From assembly GCA_020747065.1 (NCBI GenBank), contig JAGMVK010000004.1:868001-932000 (forward strand): a DNA stretch of 64,000 bases, read 5' to 3'. This stretch comes from Cadophora sp. MPI-SDFR-AT-0126. Taxonomy: Eukaryota; Ascomycota; Leotiomycetes; Helotiales; Ploettnerulaceae. Below are positions 22,545 to 32,676 of this stretch, in pieces. Numbering within the stretch: the stretch's first letter is position 1; the number at the start of each line of letters is the position of its first letter. The position numbers and the translations under genes are program-made. Under the pieces are notes generated by a model that worked only from the letters and a program-made list of their open reading frames with translations, had not been told where the DNA came from and did no database searches.

Positions 22545-24725
22545 ATGTCGCCTCGCCTCTGGAATGCGTACTATGCTCTAGGTATTACAAGCCGTGACAG
22601 CGATGGGATGACCTGCGTTGGAATCACCAAGAAGAGTCGTCACTGTGATGCCGAAATCGAGAAGGATTGCTACAACATAATCCGCACAATTCTCGACAAA
22701 ATAGAAGCTTCCCCGCCAGACGCATCTCGCTGGCCGAAATCTTTGAAGAAGCTATCGGTTCATGCTCTCTGCTCACGGCATCAAAGCCAAGCTAGCGACT
22801 TGGTTGATGAGTGGACGGGATGTATCCAAGAGGCTGCAACAACATACGATATTACATCCGCAACAAAGCAGCTGCAGGGAGAACTAGACGAGAAAACATA
22901 CAAGATGAAGGAACTGCAGAGGACCGTGAAGAAGCTTGAAAGTCGAGGGATTGCAGAATTACACGCGGAAATCGAAGATTTGCAGTCGCAGCGTGCCGCT
23001 GACAAGGAAGAGCACACACGCGTGGCTGACGAATTACTTCGGCTTGTCGATAAATCAGTGGACTCGAGGAAGCAGGGACGGAAGCTAAAGCAGATTACTC
23101 AAGATCGCGATGATCTACGCGACCTGGTGACAAAGCTGAGAAGAAAACTCGATCTATTTGGGTACATGACCGATGGATCAGATGAGTCTTGCAACAGCGA
23201 CACAGACTATTCTTCCTCTTCAACAAGACCGGATAATGGAAATAGCCAATCGAATCCGTACAAACACGGCGATGCTGAAGCCGAGTACGAGTTGAGAGAT
23301 GGCCAGTTGAGGACTCAACAACTAGCAAACAGAGTGGATATTTTGGAGGAAGAACTATTGCATGAACGAGCCATATCGTCCGGCCGCTTATCGAGCTTCA
23401 AACGCAGACTGCAGGTCAAAGAGGCTGAATGCGTTCGTCTAACTCAAGAGAACACATCCCTTCGACAAAATTGCAATGTTATGTCCCGTAGCCTGGAAAT
23501 TGCCATGGACGAGAAGGCTCGAGGGAGACTCAGACTGGCGCAACTCGAGTCCACAATAGAAGAAAATCAGCAGAGCTTGGCCTCAACAGAACTCCAGTAT
23601 GTGACTGCAAGCCAGGAGCTAAATGCAGTCCAACTAGAGCTCGCAGGAACCGCGGAGTTGCTCGCAGCAACCAGAGCAGATTTAGAGACATCTCACAGCA
23701 GACAAGCAAGCGGCCAGGGATCTATCAACTCTTTGAAGGCTCAATTGAAAGACACCAATGAAGCACTCTCTAGCGTCCGAACCACCTTTCGTCATTCTCA
23801 GATGTCTAGGCAAGCATTCATAGAGGAGGCGAGCAAGTTGACGCTCGAGCTCGACACTGAACGAAAAGCCTCTGCGGACCTACGTCAGGAACTCGAGAGA
23901 AGCTCCCAGCATACTTTGGAAGCAAATTCAGAACTCAGAGAATGTCAACTGGAACTGGAGGCGCTTTCGAGCAAGACCGCTACAGTAAGCGAAGAGCTTG
24001 CTGCAGAGCAGAAATTCACTCGATCAGTTCGCTTAGAATTGGAAACCAGATTGCAAGATCTTTCCACCACCAACAGTCAACTGGGGAATGCTAGAAGAGA
24101 AATTGAGTCTACCTCTACCGAGTTGACCGGTTTGAAAATGGAGCTAGACTTGGAAAAACATAAGAGTGATCAGCTACGCGAAGAGTTGTGTTCAAGCCAG
24201 CAAGACCTCGCTGTGGCATCAAACGCTCTTGGGAACACTCGGCGAGATCTTGGCGGTGTGAGAACCTCTTTGAGAGAAACTCAATCCAGCCTTGACACTT
24301 GCCGACAAGAAATTGTGCATTTGCATCAATCCATTCTTAGCAAGGTAGAGGAAAACTCCGTTTTGACAGTCCAGCTACATCAAAAGCAGACTGACCTGCA
24401 CGTTGCCCAGCAAGATCTCTCATCCACCAAGAGTACCCTTCTTTTGCTTCAAACCAGCCTGGAAGAATCTCACGAGCTGAACGAAATGTTGCGGACCACC
24501 GCCTCAGAGATGGAGAAAGAGCATGCTACGATGATTGCAAATTTGACAGAGCAAACAGGTGGCACAGAAAATCATCCATTAAGAAGTTTGATCATGAGCT
24601 TGATGGAGTTGATACAGAAGTGGAGAGATGCTGTTGCCCGGTACTTCCGAAATTCTAGGTCTGTGAGGACGTTGGGTGCTAGCGATGATCTTGAAGCTGC
24701 TTTGATGATCCGAAAGGGTCTATGA
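22545..24725 (+). CDS. Cys/His-module coiled-coil protein, paralogue B
   Basis: A single-exon gene of 726 aa, same strand as paralogue A. The first 80 residues share W6, A8, Y9, the ITSRDSD block, Cys24 (TCVGIT), Cys34, the SPPD or RPPN turn, and a Cys76-x2-His79 pair. Residues about 95-660 are mostly coiled coil, interrupted at about 205-235 by an acidic Ser/Asp-rich linker (DGSDESCNSDTDYSSSS). The C-terminal NHPLRSLIMSLMELIQ matches the NHPFRAFFMTLAEAF block of paralogue A, so the similarity is not confined to coiled-coil composition. Length differs mainly in the coil. A different frame stays open past the stop codon, so the C terminus may once have been longer. Molecular role unknown. Confidence 0.85.
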   Translation: MSPRLWNAYYALGITSRDSDGMTCVGITKKSRHCDAEIEKDCYNIIRTILDKIEASPPDASRWPKSLKKLSVHALCSRHQSQASDLVDEWTGCIQEAATTYDITSATKQLQGELDEKTYKMKELQRTVKKLESRGIAELHAEIEDLQSQRAADKEEHTRVADELLRLVDKSVDSRKQGRKLKQITQDRDDLRDLVTKLRRKLDLFGYMTDGSDESCNSDTDYSSSSTRPDNGNSQSNPYKHGDAEAEYELRDGQLRTQQLANRVDILEEELLHERAISSGRLSSFKRRLQVKEAECVRLTQENTSLRQNCNVMSRSLEIAMDEKARGRLRLAQLESTIEENQQSLASTELQYVTASQELNAVQLELAGTAELLAATRADLETSHSRQASGQGSINSLKAQLKDTNEALSSVRTTFRHSQMSRQAFIEEASKLTLELDTERKASADLRQELERSSQHTLEANSELRECQLELEALSSKTATVSEELAAEQKFTRSVRLELETRLQDLSTTNSQLGNARREIESTSTELTGLKMELDLEKHKSDQLREELCSSQQDLAVASNALGNTRRDLGGVRTSLRETQSSLDTCRQEIVHLHQSILSKVEENSVLTVQLHQKQTDLHVAQQDLSSTKSTLLLLQTSLEESHELNEMLRTTASEMEKEHATMIANLTEQTGGTENHPLRSLIMSLMELIQKWRDAVARYFRNSRSVRTLGASDDLEAALMIRKGL

Positions 24726-24909
24726 GGAAGACGAGAGCCTCATAAATTCGCAGTTCGAGGAGAATGTTGAGATCTTCCAGCCTTTTGCAATCGAGACCAT
24801 TGAGCTGAAGGTCCGTCTCAAAAGTCTCAACGGTAGTCGTAAGCTAGAGCGTCAGCGAGAGCTAGGGAAGGAGTACACTGTTGCTGTCATTGCCGTCTTG
24901 AAACGATGA
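24700..24909 (+). pseudogene. Possible frameshifted C-terminal extension of paralogue B
   Basis: Just before the stop codon of paralogue B, a second frame opens and runs about 65 codons to a TGA at 24907. It reads charged, helix-like protein (YEEDESLINSQFEENVEIF, then IELKVRLKSLNGSRKLERQ). Codon use resembles the gene upstream. This could be a lost original tail after a frameshift, part of a third eroded copy, or a chance open frame. Confidence 0.3.
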
Positions 24910-25738
24910 ATGGATTAAATGAAGACTTGTCTGTTCAACGAGTTCCTGGTCAGCCTGGGCATGTCGATCAAGCGATGGAAAGGCGCGGTGACTGAAAGGC
25001 TTGATAGGCTGAGTTCTTGGGTGTCGCATTTTTCCTGAATAACTGGCATATTGCCGGACTGTATCTGACGTATAAACGCCATAATATTTGATTAGAAGCG
25101 TTTTTGTATTACAGTACTTGGGTCCTGAGCGAATTTTGATTTAAATAGATTCTTATTTTTGATCTCGGGAGCCCACACGGTCATCGTCCCATTGTCTTTC
25201 TCTGTACCGAGCCTTCGAAAAATTCCCCGTCCAATATTTTAGAGAAGTAAGAGATTGGATCAAGCATGGTACTCAATTCAATGGTCTGTTCTTCTCGGCT
25301 GAGCACACAATCCAGTAGGAATAGTCAATGTAATTGTCTCCTTCTAAATTTGTTTTTGTCTACTATTCATTACATGTAACTGATCATTAGCAGCATCACA
25401 TCCATCAGATCATCAAGAGCTCAGCCCACTCTCTGATCGTCCCTTGAGTTCTGGATTGCGATGCTGTCAGTTTGACCAAGTGTGAACCTCTATCTCTCGC
25501 TTAGCAACGACAATAACAAGCGAACAGCCCCTTATTTTGCCGAATCCGCTCTGCGCTTTACAATAGGAACGCCACGGACAATACTTTGCTTGGATTTTAA
25601 AACGGAGACTAGCAATTCTACAAGACCTATGTCTCTCTCTCCTTCCTCCTGCAGCTCAACTCAGCTTCAAAAACTTTCCATCATCCAATTCTTCTACCAC
25701 CATCATCAAGAGCATCACAGATCGCTTAGACAGAAGTC
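24910..25738. other. Intergenic, AT-rich
   Basis: About 0.8 kb, AT-rich around 25080-25400, with no supportable gene. The right end should hold the leader of the next plus-strand gene. The open frame from 25482 is out of frame with that gene and lacks protein character. Confidence 0.45.
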
Positions 25739-26679
25739 ATGTCTCCAGCCATCATTCTACTCACTCCAAAAGGAGGTTTCTACCAAACTCTTGACAATTC
25801 TTCCGAGGTCGGATCCCTCCTCCTCGAATCTATTTCCGGAACCCATACTTTCCAAGACTACTCCGCCGAGGAACTCCGCCACAATGAGTACGGCAAAGGC
25901 CGGACTCCCACCTGAGACGTCCAGGCTTGCGACCCTTTCCCTGGCGATCCTATGGATTGGCAGTACGACAGCAATTGGGGGGATGACGACTCGCAAAGAG
26001 TTGTTGTAAGTCATGCACTCCTCCCATTACACTGAAATTGGAATCTAATAAACTCCAGATTGTCCGCCACTGGCTCTCTCCAGCGTATACGGAGAAGGCT
26101 CGGAAAGAGACTGGCGGAGAACCAAGTACCAACTGGAGACAGGAGGAAACACAACAGCCATGGGGCTACTACTGGAATTGGGACAACTACAAGTTGGTTC
26201 CTGACTCGGTACCAAGTCCTCCCACCCTCCCTTTCCACCCTTCCCTCCCTCCCGCACCGAAGCCAACTCCTCCGAAGACTTCGGACTGTTCAATGGGTGA
26301 CCTAGAGCAAGCCCAGAAAGGGCTCGAGCAATGGAAGAAGCAGAAGCAGCCCGTCTCGGCGGAGGTTCAAGCTGCCCCAGACCAGAAGAAGAAGGAATTG
26401 CGGGAGAAGAAGGAGAAGCGAGACGCAATCATGGCTGCTCAGATCGCGCAGGACGAGAAGGAGCAGGGCAAGCTGCCAGATCTACCAGATGATGACGATG
26501 ACGCTTTATGTAAGTTTGACAAGGGTTCCTTTTCTTTGCTCGGTTCGACGTGCTTCTATCTTCCCCATAACTTTTTATTTCGGCCCTTTGAAAATCCGTT
26601 TCATCATCCATGGAACGGGAAGAGTTGGCTTCAAGGGATCAAGCAAGGTCTCAGATTTTCCAACCTCCAAGTTGTCTGA
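25739..26679 (+). CDS. Hypothetical Pro/Glu/Lys-rich protein with in-frame TGA
   Basis: An ATG at 25739 opens MSPAIILLTPKGGFYQTL and reads 58 codons to a TGA at 25913. The same frame then continues as protein-like sequence (CDPFPGDPMDWQYDSNWGD) to a GTAAGT donor at 26006. The intron ends at 26058 after a CTAATAAACTCCAG site. The next exon, from 26059, reads IVRHWLSPAYTEKARKE, a WGYYWNWDNYKL block, a Pro-rich stretch, a charged helix (EKKEKRDAIMAAQIAQDEKE) and an Asp-rich run. It then meets either a GTAAGT donor at 26510 or the stop at 26679. The TGA may be a real nonsense change (CGA to TGA). It may instead lie in an intron such as 25888 to about 25971 (GTACGG..ACAG), or translation may start at the ATG at about 25952. 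I recognise no family. Confidence 0.45.
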
Positions 26680-27080
26680 AGTGTGGAAGCACATCATGGT
26701 GCCTAGTGAACCCAGCAATGTCTAGAACATGTAACCAAGAAAATCTGAGTGCTTAGGGTGGCCATTCATCCCTTTATTGCAATAAATGCATGTTCCAGAA
26801 GTTCCAGAACCTGAAGTTCATTGTTGTCTTCAGACCACTCACTTATCCCCCTGTCATCAAAGTCTTCCTTGTTGGCATCTTCGCTGGCACTGCGAAGGTG
26901 TTTCTCGTGATGTCCACACACCCCACACGAACATCTTCCTTTCCCACCTTTCCTCTCAGGCGCAAAAAAAAACCCCCCAACAGAACAATATTTTCAGTCT
27001 TGAGCCAAGCTTACATGGACGAGTGTGAGCAGCAAATTCTTCACGAACACAAGCAAGCCGACATAAGTCACGCCAACATC
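26680..27080. other. Intergenic before the BTB gene
   Basis: Four hundred bases with no gene I can support. It should carry the BTB gene promoter and leader. An A9 run lies near 26966. Confidence 0.4.
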
Positions 27081-28091
27081 ATGGCGACAAAACCGCCGTC
27101 TCTCCCGTCTTCGCCATCACCTTCAACTTCCGCAAACACCTCCGCACCTCCATCCACAACTCCGCAATTTGAATCGCGAACCCCAATGATTGCTCTCCAG
27201 TCGTAAGTCTCCCTCAATATCCACTCAGGAATTCTCAGTTGGTCACCCCAATTGCTTCGACGCGCTTGGCGTCATGTTTGGCCCCCAATGTCAACAAAAC
27301 CCCGCCGTAAACACAACACCGCTAACGCGTCCCCAGGTCTCTCCTCTCAGGCAAATTCTCCGACTTGATCATTGTCCACGGTACTCGGAAATGGCAAGCT
27401 CACAAGGTCGTTGTCTGCTCTCAATCCCCCGTGCTTGAATCCATGATCGATGAGCTGAAGGTGAGCCCCGTCTCCTCCGCACCTTCCGCTCACACGTACT
27501 GACAAGTATTAGGACTCCAACACACTTGACCTCTCAAACTACGACCACGAAGCCATAGTCCTCATGATGGAATACCTTTACACCTCCACATACTCCACAA
27601 CCCTCACCGACATCGCGCCATCCTTCTCCCTCCCGCAGCACATCTCCGTCTTCAACCTCGCCTGCTCTCTTTCAATCACTGGCCTCAAATCCCAAGCTCT
27701 TCAAAAATACTGCTACACCCTCAAGAACCTCATCTCGAACCTCTCCGTCTACTTCGCCTCGGTTCGCACCATCTACGAGCTTCCCAACAATCCTGCACAC
27801 CCCGAACTCCGTCTCGCCGTCATCGAAACAGCTGTCTTTGAGATGCAAAATCTGTTGATGGAGGGCAGTGAACAGAGAAAAGACTTCTTAGCATTGACGA
27901 GTGAGGTGCCGCAGTTCCAGGCGGATATCTATGCGTATTTCTTGTTCAATGGGCCAGCGGCGGAGGCGCAGGTTGTGACTGTTCCCCAGGCGCTCTGTGA
28001 GGAGTGTGGTGCTAGAGAGGAGGGCGATGGGTATGACGTTACGACTGAGTGTAAGGGATGCGGCGAGGAGAGGACTCTGGAGTTTCTTTAA
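27081..28091 (+). CDS. BTB/POZ domain protein with C-terminal Cys4 cluster
   Basis: Exons are 27081-27202, 27337-27460 and 27513-28091, with introns of 134 and 52 bp (GCTAAC branch in the first); phases close to 274 aa. After a Ser/Pro-rich leader of about 35 residues comes the BTB fold: LLSGKFSDLIIVHG, then WQAHKVVVCSQSPVLESM, then the DHEAIVLMMEYLYTSTY block. This is the usual dimerisation module that can recruit cullin-3 ligases. The helical region following it is typical of fungal single-BTB proteins. The last 31 residues contain Cys244-x2-Cys247 and Cys262-x2-Cys265, a zinc-ribbon-like tail not part of the BTB fold. Likely a cytoplasmic or nuclear adaptor; the partner is unknown. Confidence 0.9.
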
Positions 28092-28759
28092 AATTGCATA
28101 TCCTGCTTGCATTGGTTTACGGAATGCTGGTGCTCTTTCGGTAGATCTTTCCTTGACTCTACTCTGCCTTTTGTTTGCTTAATTCGCTTTTTTTGATACG
28201 GCTGTTAGAGTACGATACCGAGCATAGCATGAGGCGTTCAATACTTAGATTCTGACCAGTCATTAATTTTGGGTGGCTCGCTAAGCTGAGCATGACTTCA
28301 TTGTCACATCTGAATGAAACTCCACTTTCTGCTTCCGCGATGACTTGAGCACATCTCTGCGTAAATACAGCGAAATGTATTGTCCGGCCTCTGTTGTCCT
28401 CTTCTCCCAGCGTAAGGTTCTGGTGACTAAGGCTCGAAAAGGATGCTGGTTGTGCAACGTACTAAGATTGCCCAATCATTCTTGCTCCGTGTTCCGCAAA
28501 CATTCGCTCGGGAGAATGTGATACGCACAACAATTTGGCCTGCCACTTGTCACACCCGTATTCGGGAGAGGGCATGAAGTCCCAACAACGGGGCACAAGA
28601 AGTGCTTTTTGTACTTCGAGGTATTTCCCATACCGTCCTTGCCCTGACAACACCTGAAGAGCGCCAAAGCCCAATCTACTTTTCACAAACACACAATTCC
28701 CCTGCGACCAGGCCCATACTAGGAAAACAATTTGTCATTTGATCCACTGGGCTCAGACA
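28092..28759. other. Intergenic, about 0.67 kb
   Basis: No supportable gene. Short frames on the minus strand at 28281-28692 lack coding character. It should hold the BTB 3' UTR and the promoter of the next small gene. Confidence 0.4.
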
Positions 28760-29513
28760 ATGCCTAGAGCGCCATACACTTGCCAAAGAGCAAATTGCAC
28801 CAACCGCCGATTCCGCTCTCATTTCTACTGCGGGAACCGTGAGTTGAGCCAAGTGGTTTCCCTTCCCCCAAAGCTAATGCCCTCTCCGTCCATCTAAAAA
28901 CATACTCCAAACAACCATAATTGTTGAGCTTGAAGTTGGTCGATCGTGGTTGATGTCAAACTTCCACAGATGTATGTTAGCTCCAAACGCGAGCAGGACC
29001 ATGCAAAGAGGGCATCGCGTCTGATGGATCTCGGAGATGTGCACGGCGTGAGCGGCTTTCTCTTTTCCCCAATCCTTCTGTCTCACCTGTTTGAGGCAGT
29101 TAGAAAGCACAGTATGGATACCATAGGGTTCAAAATTACTGATGGGAACCTTTCCAGATGAATGTTCCGTCGCTGGATGCACTATGAAAAGACATAGTTA
29201 CGATAGTGGGAAGATTTATGATAAGTGTATCACGCGTGAGTCGTACTTTTGCATATTGATGAAGGCTTCATCTGAGCATGGCTTTGTCACGATGCATGAC
29301 TATGTCTCCACCATACACCCATGGCTCATGAGCTTACGCAAGGACATTTTGGAATCTCATTTGCATGCCTTTGCTGCTGACAAGCCTCTCCCTCCTGAAA
29401 CAGAATTCGTCGTAGAATTCGGTTTTCCAGCCACGTTGACGATAGACTTGAAGGAGGACAAGTATGCGACTCAGAAGGGGGGAGTTACAATAATGACGAT
29501 TCCAATTCATTAA
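28760..29513 (+). CDS. Small Cys/His-rich protein with tandem zinc-like motifs
   Basis: Proposed exons are 28760-28838 and 29158-29513, joined across a 319-bp intron with a GTGAGT donor and a TTTCCAG acceptor; phases close exactly to 144 aa. The junction restores a repeated motif. The first unit reads YTCQRANC then HFYCGNH, and the second reads HECSVAGC then YDKC, alternating C-x4-C and C-x2-H. This pattern occurs in fungal proteins with serial Cys/His units. The second half (MHDYVSTIHPWLMSLRKDIL, then EFVVEFGFPATLTIDL) is soluble and unassigned. The intron is long for this locus and could hide another exon: a frame at about 28970-29050 reads SSKREQDHAKRASRLMDL. No function can be assigned. 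Confidence 0.5.
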
Positions 29514-29812
29514 ATGGAAATGAGGAGATTGCGAAGAGGAAGAAGATAAGGATACATTCTTACAATATTCTTTGGCTTTCGTTTCTTGCTTTCGTTGAAT
29601 CAAATTCGGGGGCCTTGAAAGGGCCATTGTGTCAGAACTCCTCAGCTAAACATGAGGGCTTTTTCATCATCTCAAAGTCCGTTATTAGTTTTCCTAAAAG
29701 TAAGTAGATCTCTGCACGGAGGGAAAAAAAACCATCGCAGTCATAACATCTCATTGTAATTTTACGCCCTCCCTTATTTTGATATGGTACAGTACGGATG
29801 GTACACATTTTC

Positions 29813-32676
29813 TCAGAACTGCGGATACAGCTGCTGCGAGTAATCAAAGCCGCCCATCTGATCCAATCCCGTAGTCGGATATTCTGCGATGGTCAGTACA
29901 AGTCAAACTGATGAAACTTAAAGGAAGGGGACCAGGAAACCGGACTCACCCCAAAATATCGAGTCGAAAAGATCCATCGGTGACATATGCATCGTCTGAT
30001 CTACGGCCTGCGCGTCTGACATACCGATCGGTACCATCTGTTGTGAATAATCCAACCTGCGATTCGTTAGCTGCCTGGAAATCTCTACCGAATGAAGACT
30101 TGACATACGGAGGCATCATCCCATTCTGCATAGAAGCCATCGCAATAGCCGCGTTCTGCTGCTCAAACTGCGACGGATCTTGATCCTGGATCTGTAATCC
30201 CTGCTTTCTCTCGTTCGCCGCATCTTGCTGCTTGAATTGCGACCCTTGGACTACCCAGCCGTGGTCATAAATATTCTGCAGCGCGACCAACGCCCTCGAC
30301 AGCGGCCCACTCAACTCAATATCCCGATCTGTCTTGGGGACATCAGGCGAAGTCTGCTCTTTCGCTGCTGTGACTGAGAGGGCGGATATTAGGTTCCCTT
30401 GCAAATGCCGGACTTCGGGATCTGTTTTTGTTTCGCCGAGAATGCCGAGCAGGACGGCGGAGGAGAGACCGTGATATGTGAATGCCCAGGAGCGCGTCGG
30501 GATTACGCTTAATGAGTGCATCTTGAGGTACATGCGCACCGTCTCTGTCAAGTTCGCTTTGCACTTATCTGCGAGAATAGCCTTTTGCGTGGCGTCCATC
30601 CCGGGATTTTCTCCCCTGCGGAGAGCCGGACGACAAAATACCGATACCACGAACGAGGTATGGAGTCTGACGGCGAAGTGTTGCAGGCGATCTTGCAGTG
30701 TTTTGCAGTGGTCTGTAGAGCGGAGACGAGGTACTACTTGCTGCCGAATGTTTTCAACTTCAGCGGAGCTGGCCATGATTTGTTCGAAGGTTGGAGAGGA
30801 ATTAGAGTCGTTCTTGACGGATTGGAGGATGTTGAAGCAGAGCGTGTACATGGCTTCCGTGTAGGAGAAGCCTTCTGTTAGTGCGGTTGGACTGAGGGGT
30901 GATTGGCAGCGGGTCATGATGGCGATGGGTGAACGGTCGAAGGAGAGGGAAAGAAGACTATCTTGCCAGAGGATGGTCCACCTTCAGAACGTTAGAGATG
31001 TTAGATAAATCCCAGGGAACTGCCTACCAGAGTTTCCGCCTTGGAAGATCGCTACCAGCAGGTATAGGAGCATGCTGTGCACCCTCATTAGGCGCGCGAT
31101 GTAGTCCGAGTGCTTGTGCAAGCCGGCACGTGAGACCCATCAATGCCCATGACGCCTCAGCCTTCATGTCATTCGAAAGCACAAACCCCAGAATAATGAG
31201 TGCTTGGAGTGATTCCAGCGAAGGTCGAATCAAGTAATTCGAAAGCCGTAAACAATGGAACGAACAATGAACTAAGACATTAGCACTTGACGAAATGCTG
31301 GTCCATTGGAATACCTACCAAAATTTTGTGATATGGCAACACGTTTGTGATATGAGTGTTCCGAATAATTAGTGGCGACGGCAAGGACAGCGAAGAGCAT
31401 CCCCAGCCATGCTGATGAGACACCTTTACCACCATTCGCGGGGTGTTTGGAAGATGCGCTTCGATCTTCGAGGTAGACGCAGAGCTTGGATTCAAAATCT
31501 TCGATATCAACTAGTAAACCCCAGAACGGCTGGACAATTTGTTTGTATATCTGAAAAGTCCTGTATACTATGAGTCACGATGACCACCATGCAGCAAATG
31601 GAGAGAAAGAACAATACTTACTTGAGTACATCTCTATCGGAAGGTAAAGCGGCGGCGATATCGAGACGGATTTTGTCCATGTGCTCTCGTGACATGAAAG
31701 GGTACGACGCCGACGATATTTGCAGCCCTAATATGGGCATAATATCCTTCCGTATAACATCCTGCTCACCGTCTGCTAGTGACTCCCCAGCTTGGGCTTC
31801 TTCACTAAGAAAGGCGGCGATACTGTTTTGGCCCAGATATCGGGATTCATTAGGATCATCCTCATCTGTGTGAGTTAGCCTCGATGGTACCGGGATGACT
31901 CGGGATTATAGCCTGATGCATGAAATAGTCTTTGAACGGCTCAAATACACAGGGAAGCAAGCAAGGAATGTAGATGTGTGATCAGAGGAGGCGTGAATCT
32001 AGACTGTTGACTCCAGCTCCTCCGGAAGGATACCGAGCCAAGACGCACTCCAATGAAACACCAGAGGCTCTCAACAACAGTATTGCCTAAATAGACGGAC
32101 AGTGCTAGTGTAATCTGGGAGGTGGAAGTCTCATTTAGGACACCGAATGCACCTAGAGCATTCGTACCACTGGTTTGTTGGACAGCAGATAAGTTGGAGA
32201 TGAAGACGGATGATGAAAGTCACCTGCTGAAGTGACAACATTCAACAGTCGACTATCTCTGGAGCGGCGATTTCAGAAGTCCGGAGCGTCCAAATTACAA
32301 ACTTATTGAACTCCCAATACTCTATACAGATATCAAGTCATAGAGTTGGCGAAAAAGGTAGCTTACCAGTTGTCCTGGGCCACCTATCTTCCTCTTTCTT
32401 CAAAGATCCCTCGCTCCCCGGCGACCGAGCTCTTTTGACCCCCGCAACAGATCCCGGTGACCCCTTCGAAGCATTTTGCTTTGGGTTGTACGAGCAAAGG
32501 TTTGCGTGATCTCTCTTCACACAATTCTCGCATGGCTGCTTGTTGTCACACTTCACCTTGCGCTGGCGGCACGGCCAGCACGCCGTCCCATATCGGACCT
32601 TGCGGTGGGAGTGGATGATTCGGTTGGCTTCATCTGGGGTCAAATCGAGTGGTGGGTCCTGGACGGCCTCACTCAT
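29813..32676 (-). CDS. Zn2Cys6 transcription factor, Fungal_trans domain
   Basis: Exons on the minus strand are 32676-32367, 31865-31622, 31560-31319, 31271-31028, 30981-30109, 30056-29950 and 29883-29813; phases close to 696 aa. The zinc cluster has Cys at 33, 36, 43, 49, 52 and 61 (ACWPCRQRKVKC, then PCENC). The middle homology region is clear: SRYLGQNSIAAFL, then ISSASYPFMSREHMDKI, then CLRLSNYLIRPSLESLQAL and CRLAQALGLHRAPN. These are the hallmarks of the fungal-specific transcription factor domain (Fungal_trans, PF04082-type). The C-terminal tail is Gln-rich and ends MGGFDYSQQLYPQF, a possible activation region. The first intron, 501 bp, is far longer than the other five (46-66 bp). An upstream in-frame ATG at 32820 would add 48 residues, but I take that stretch as 5' UTR. 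Confidence 0.92.

Noticed and set aside
32090..32250. Protein-like piece with an SVYLGNTVV motif inside the long regulator intron
   Set aside because: The expected YLGxNS block is already supplied by exon 2 (SRYLGQNSIAAFL), and the exon 1 to exon 2 phase closes without this piece.
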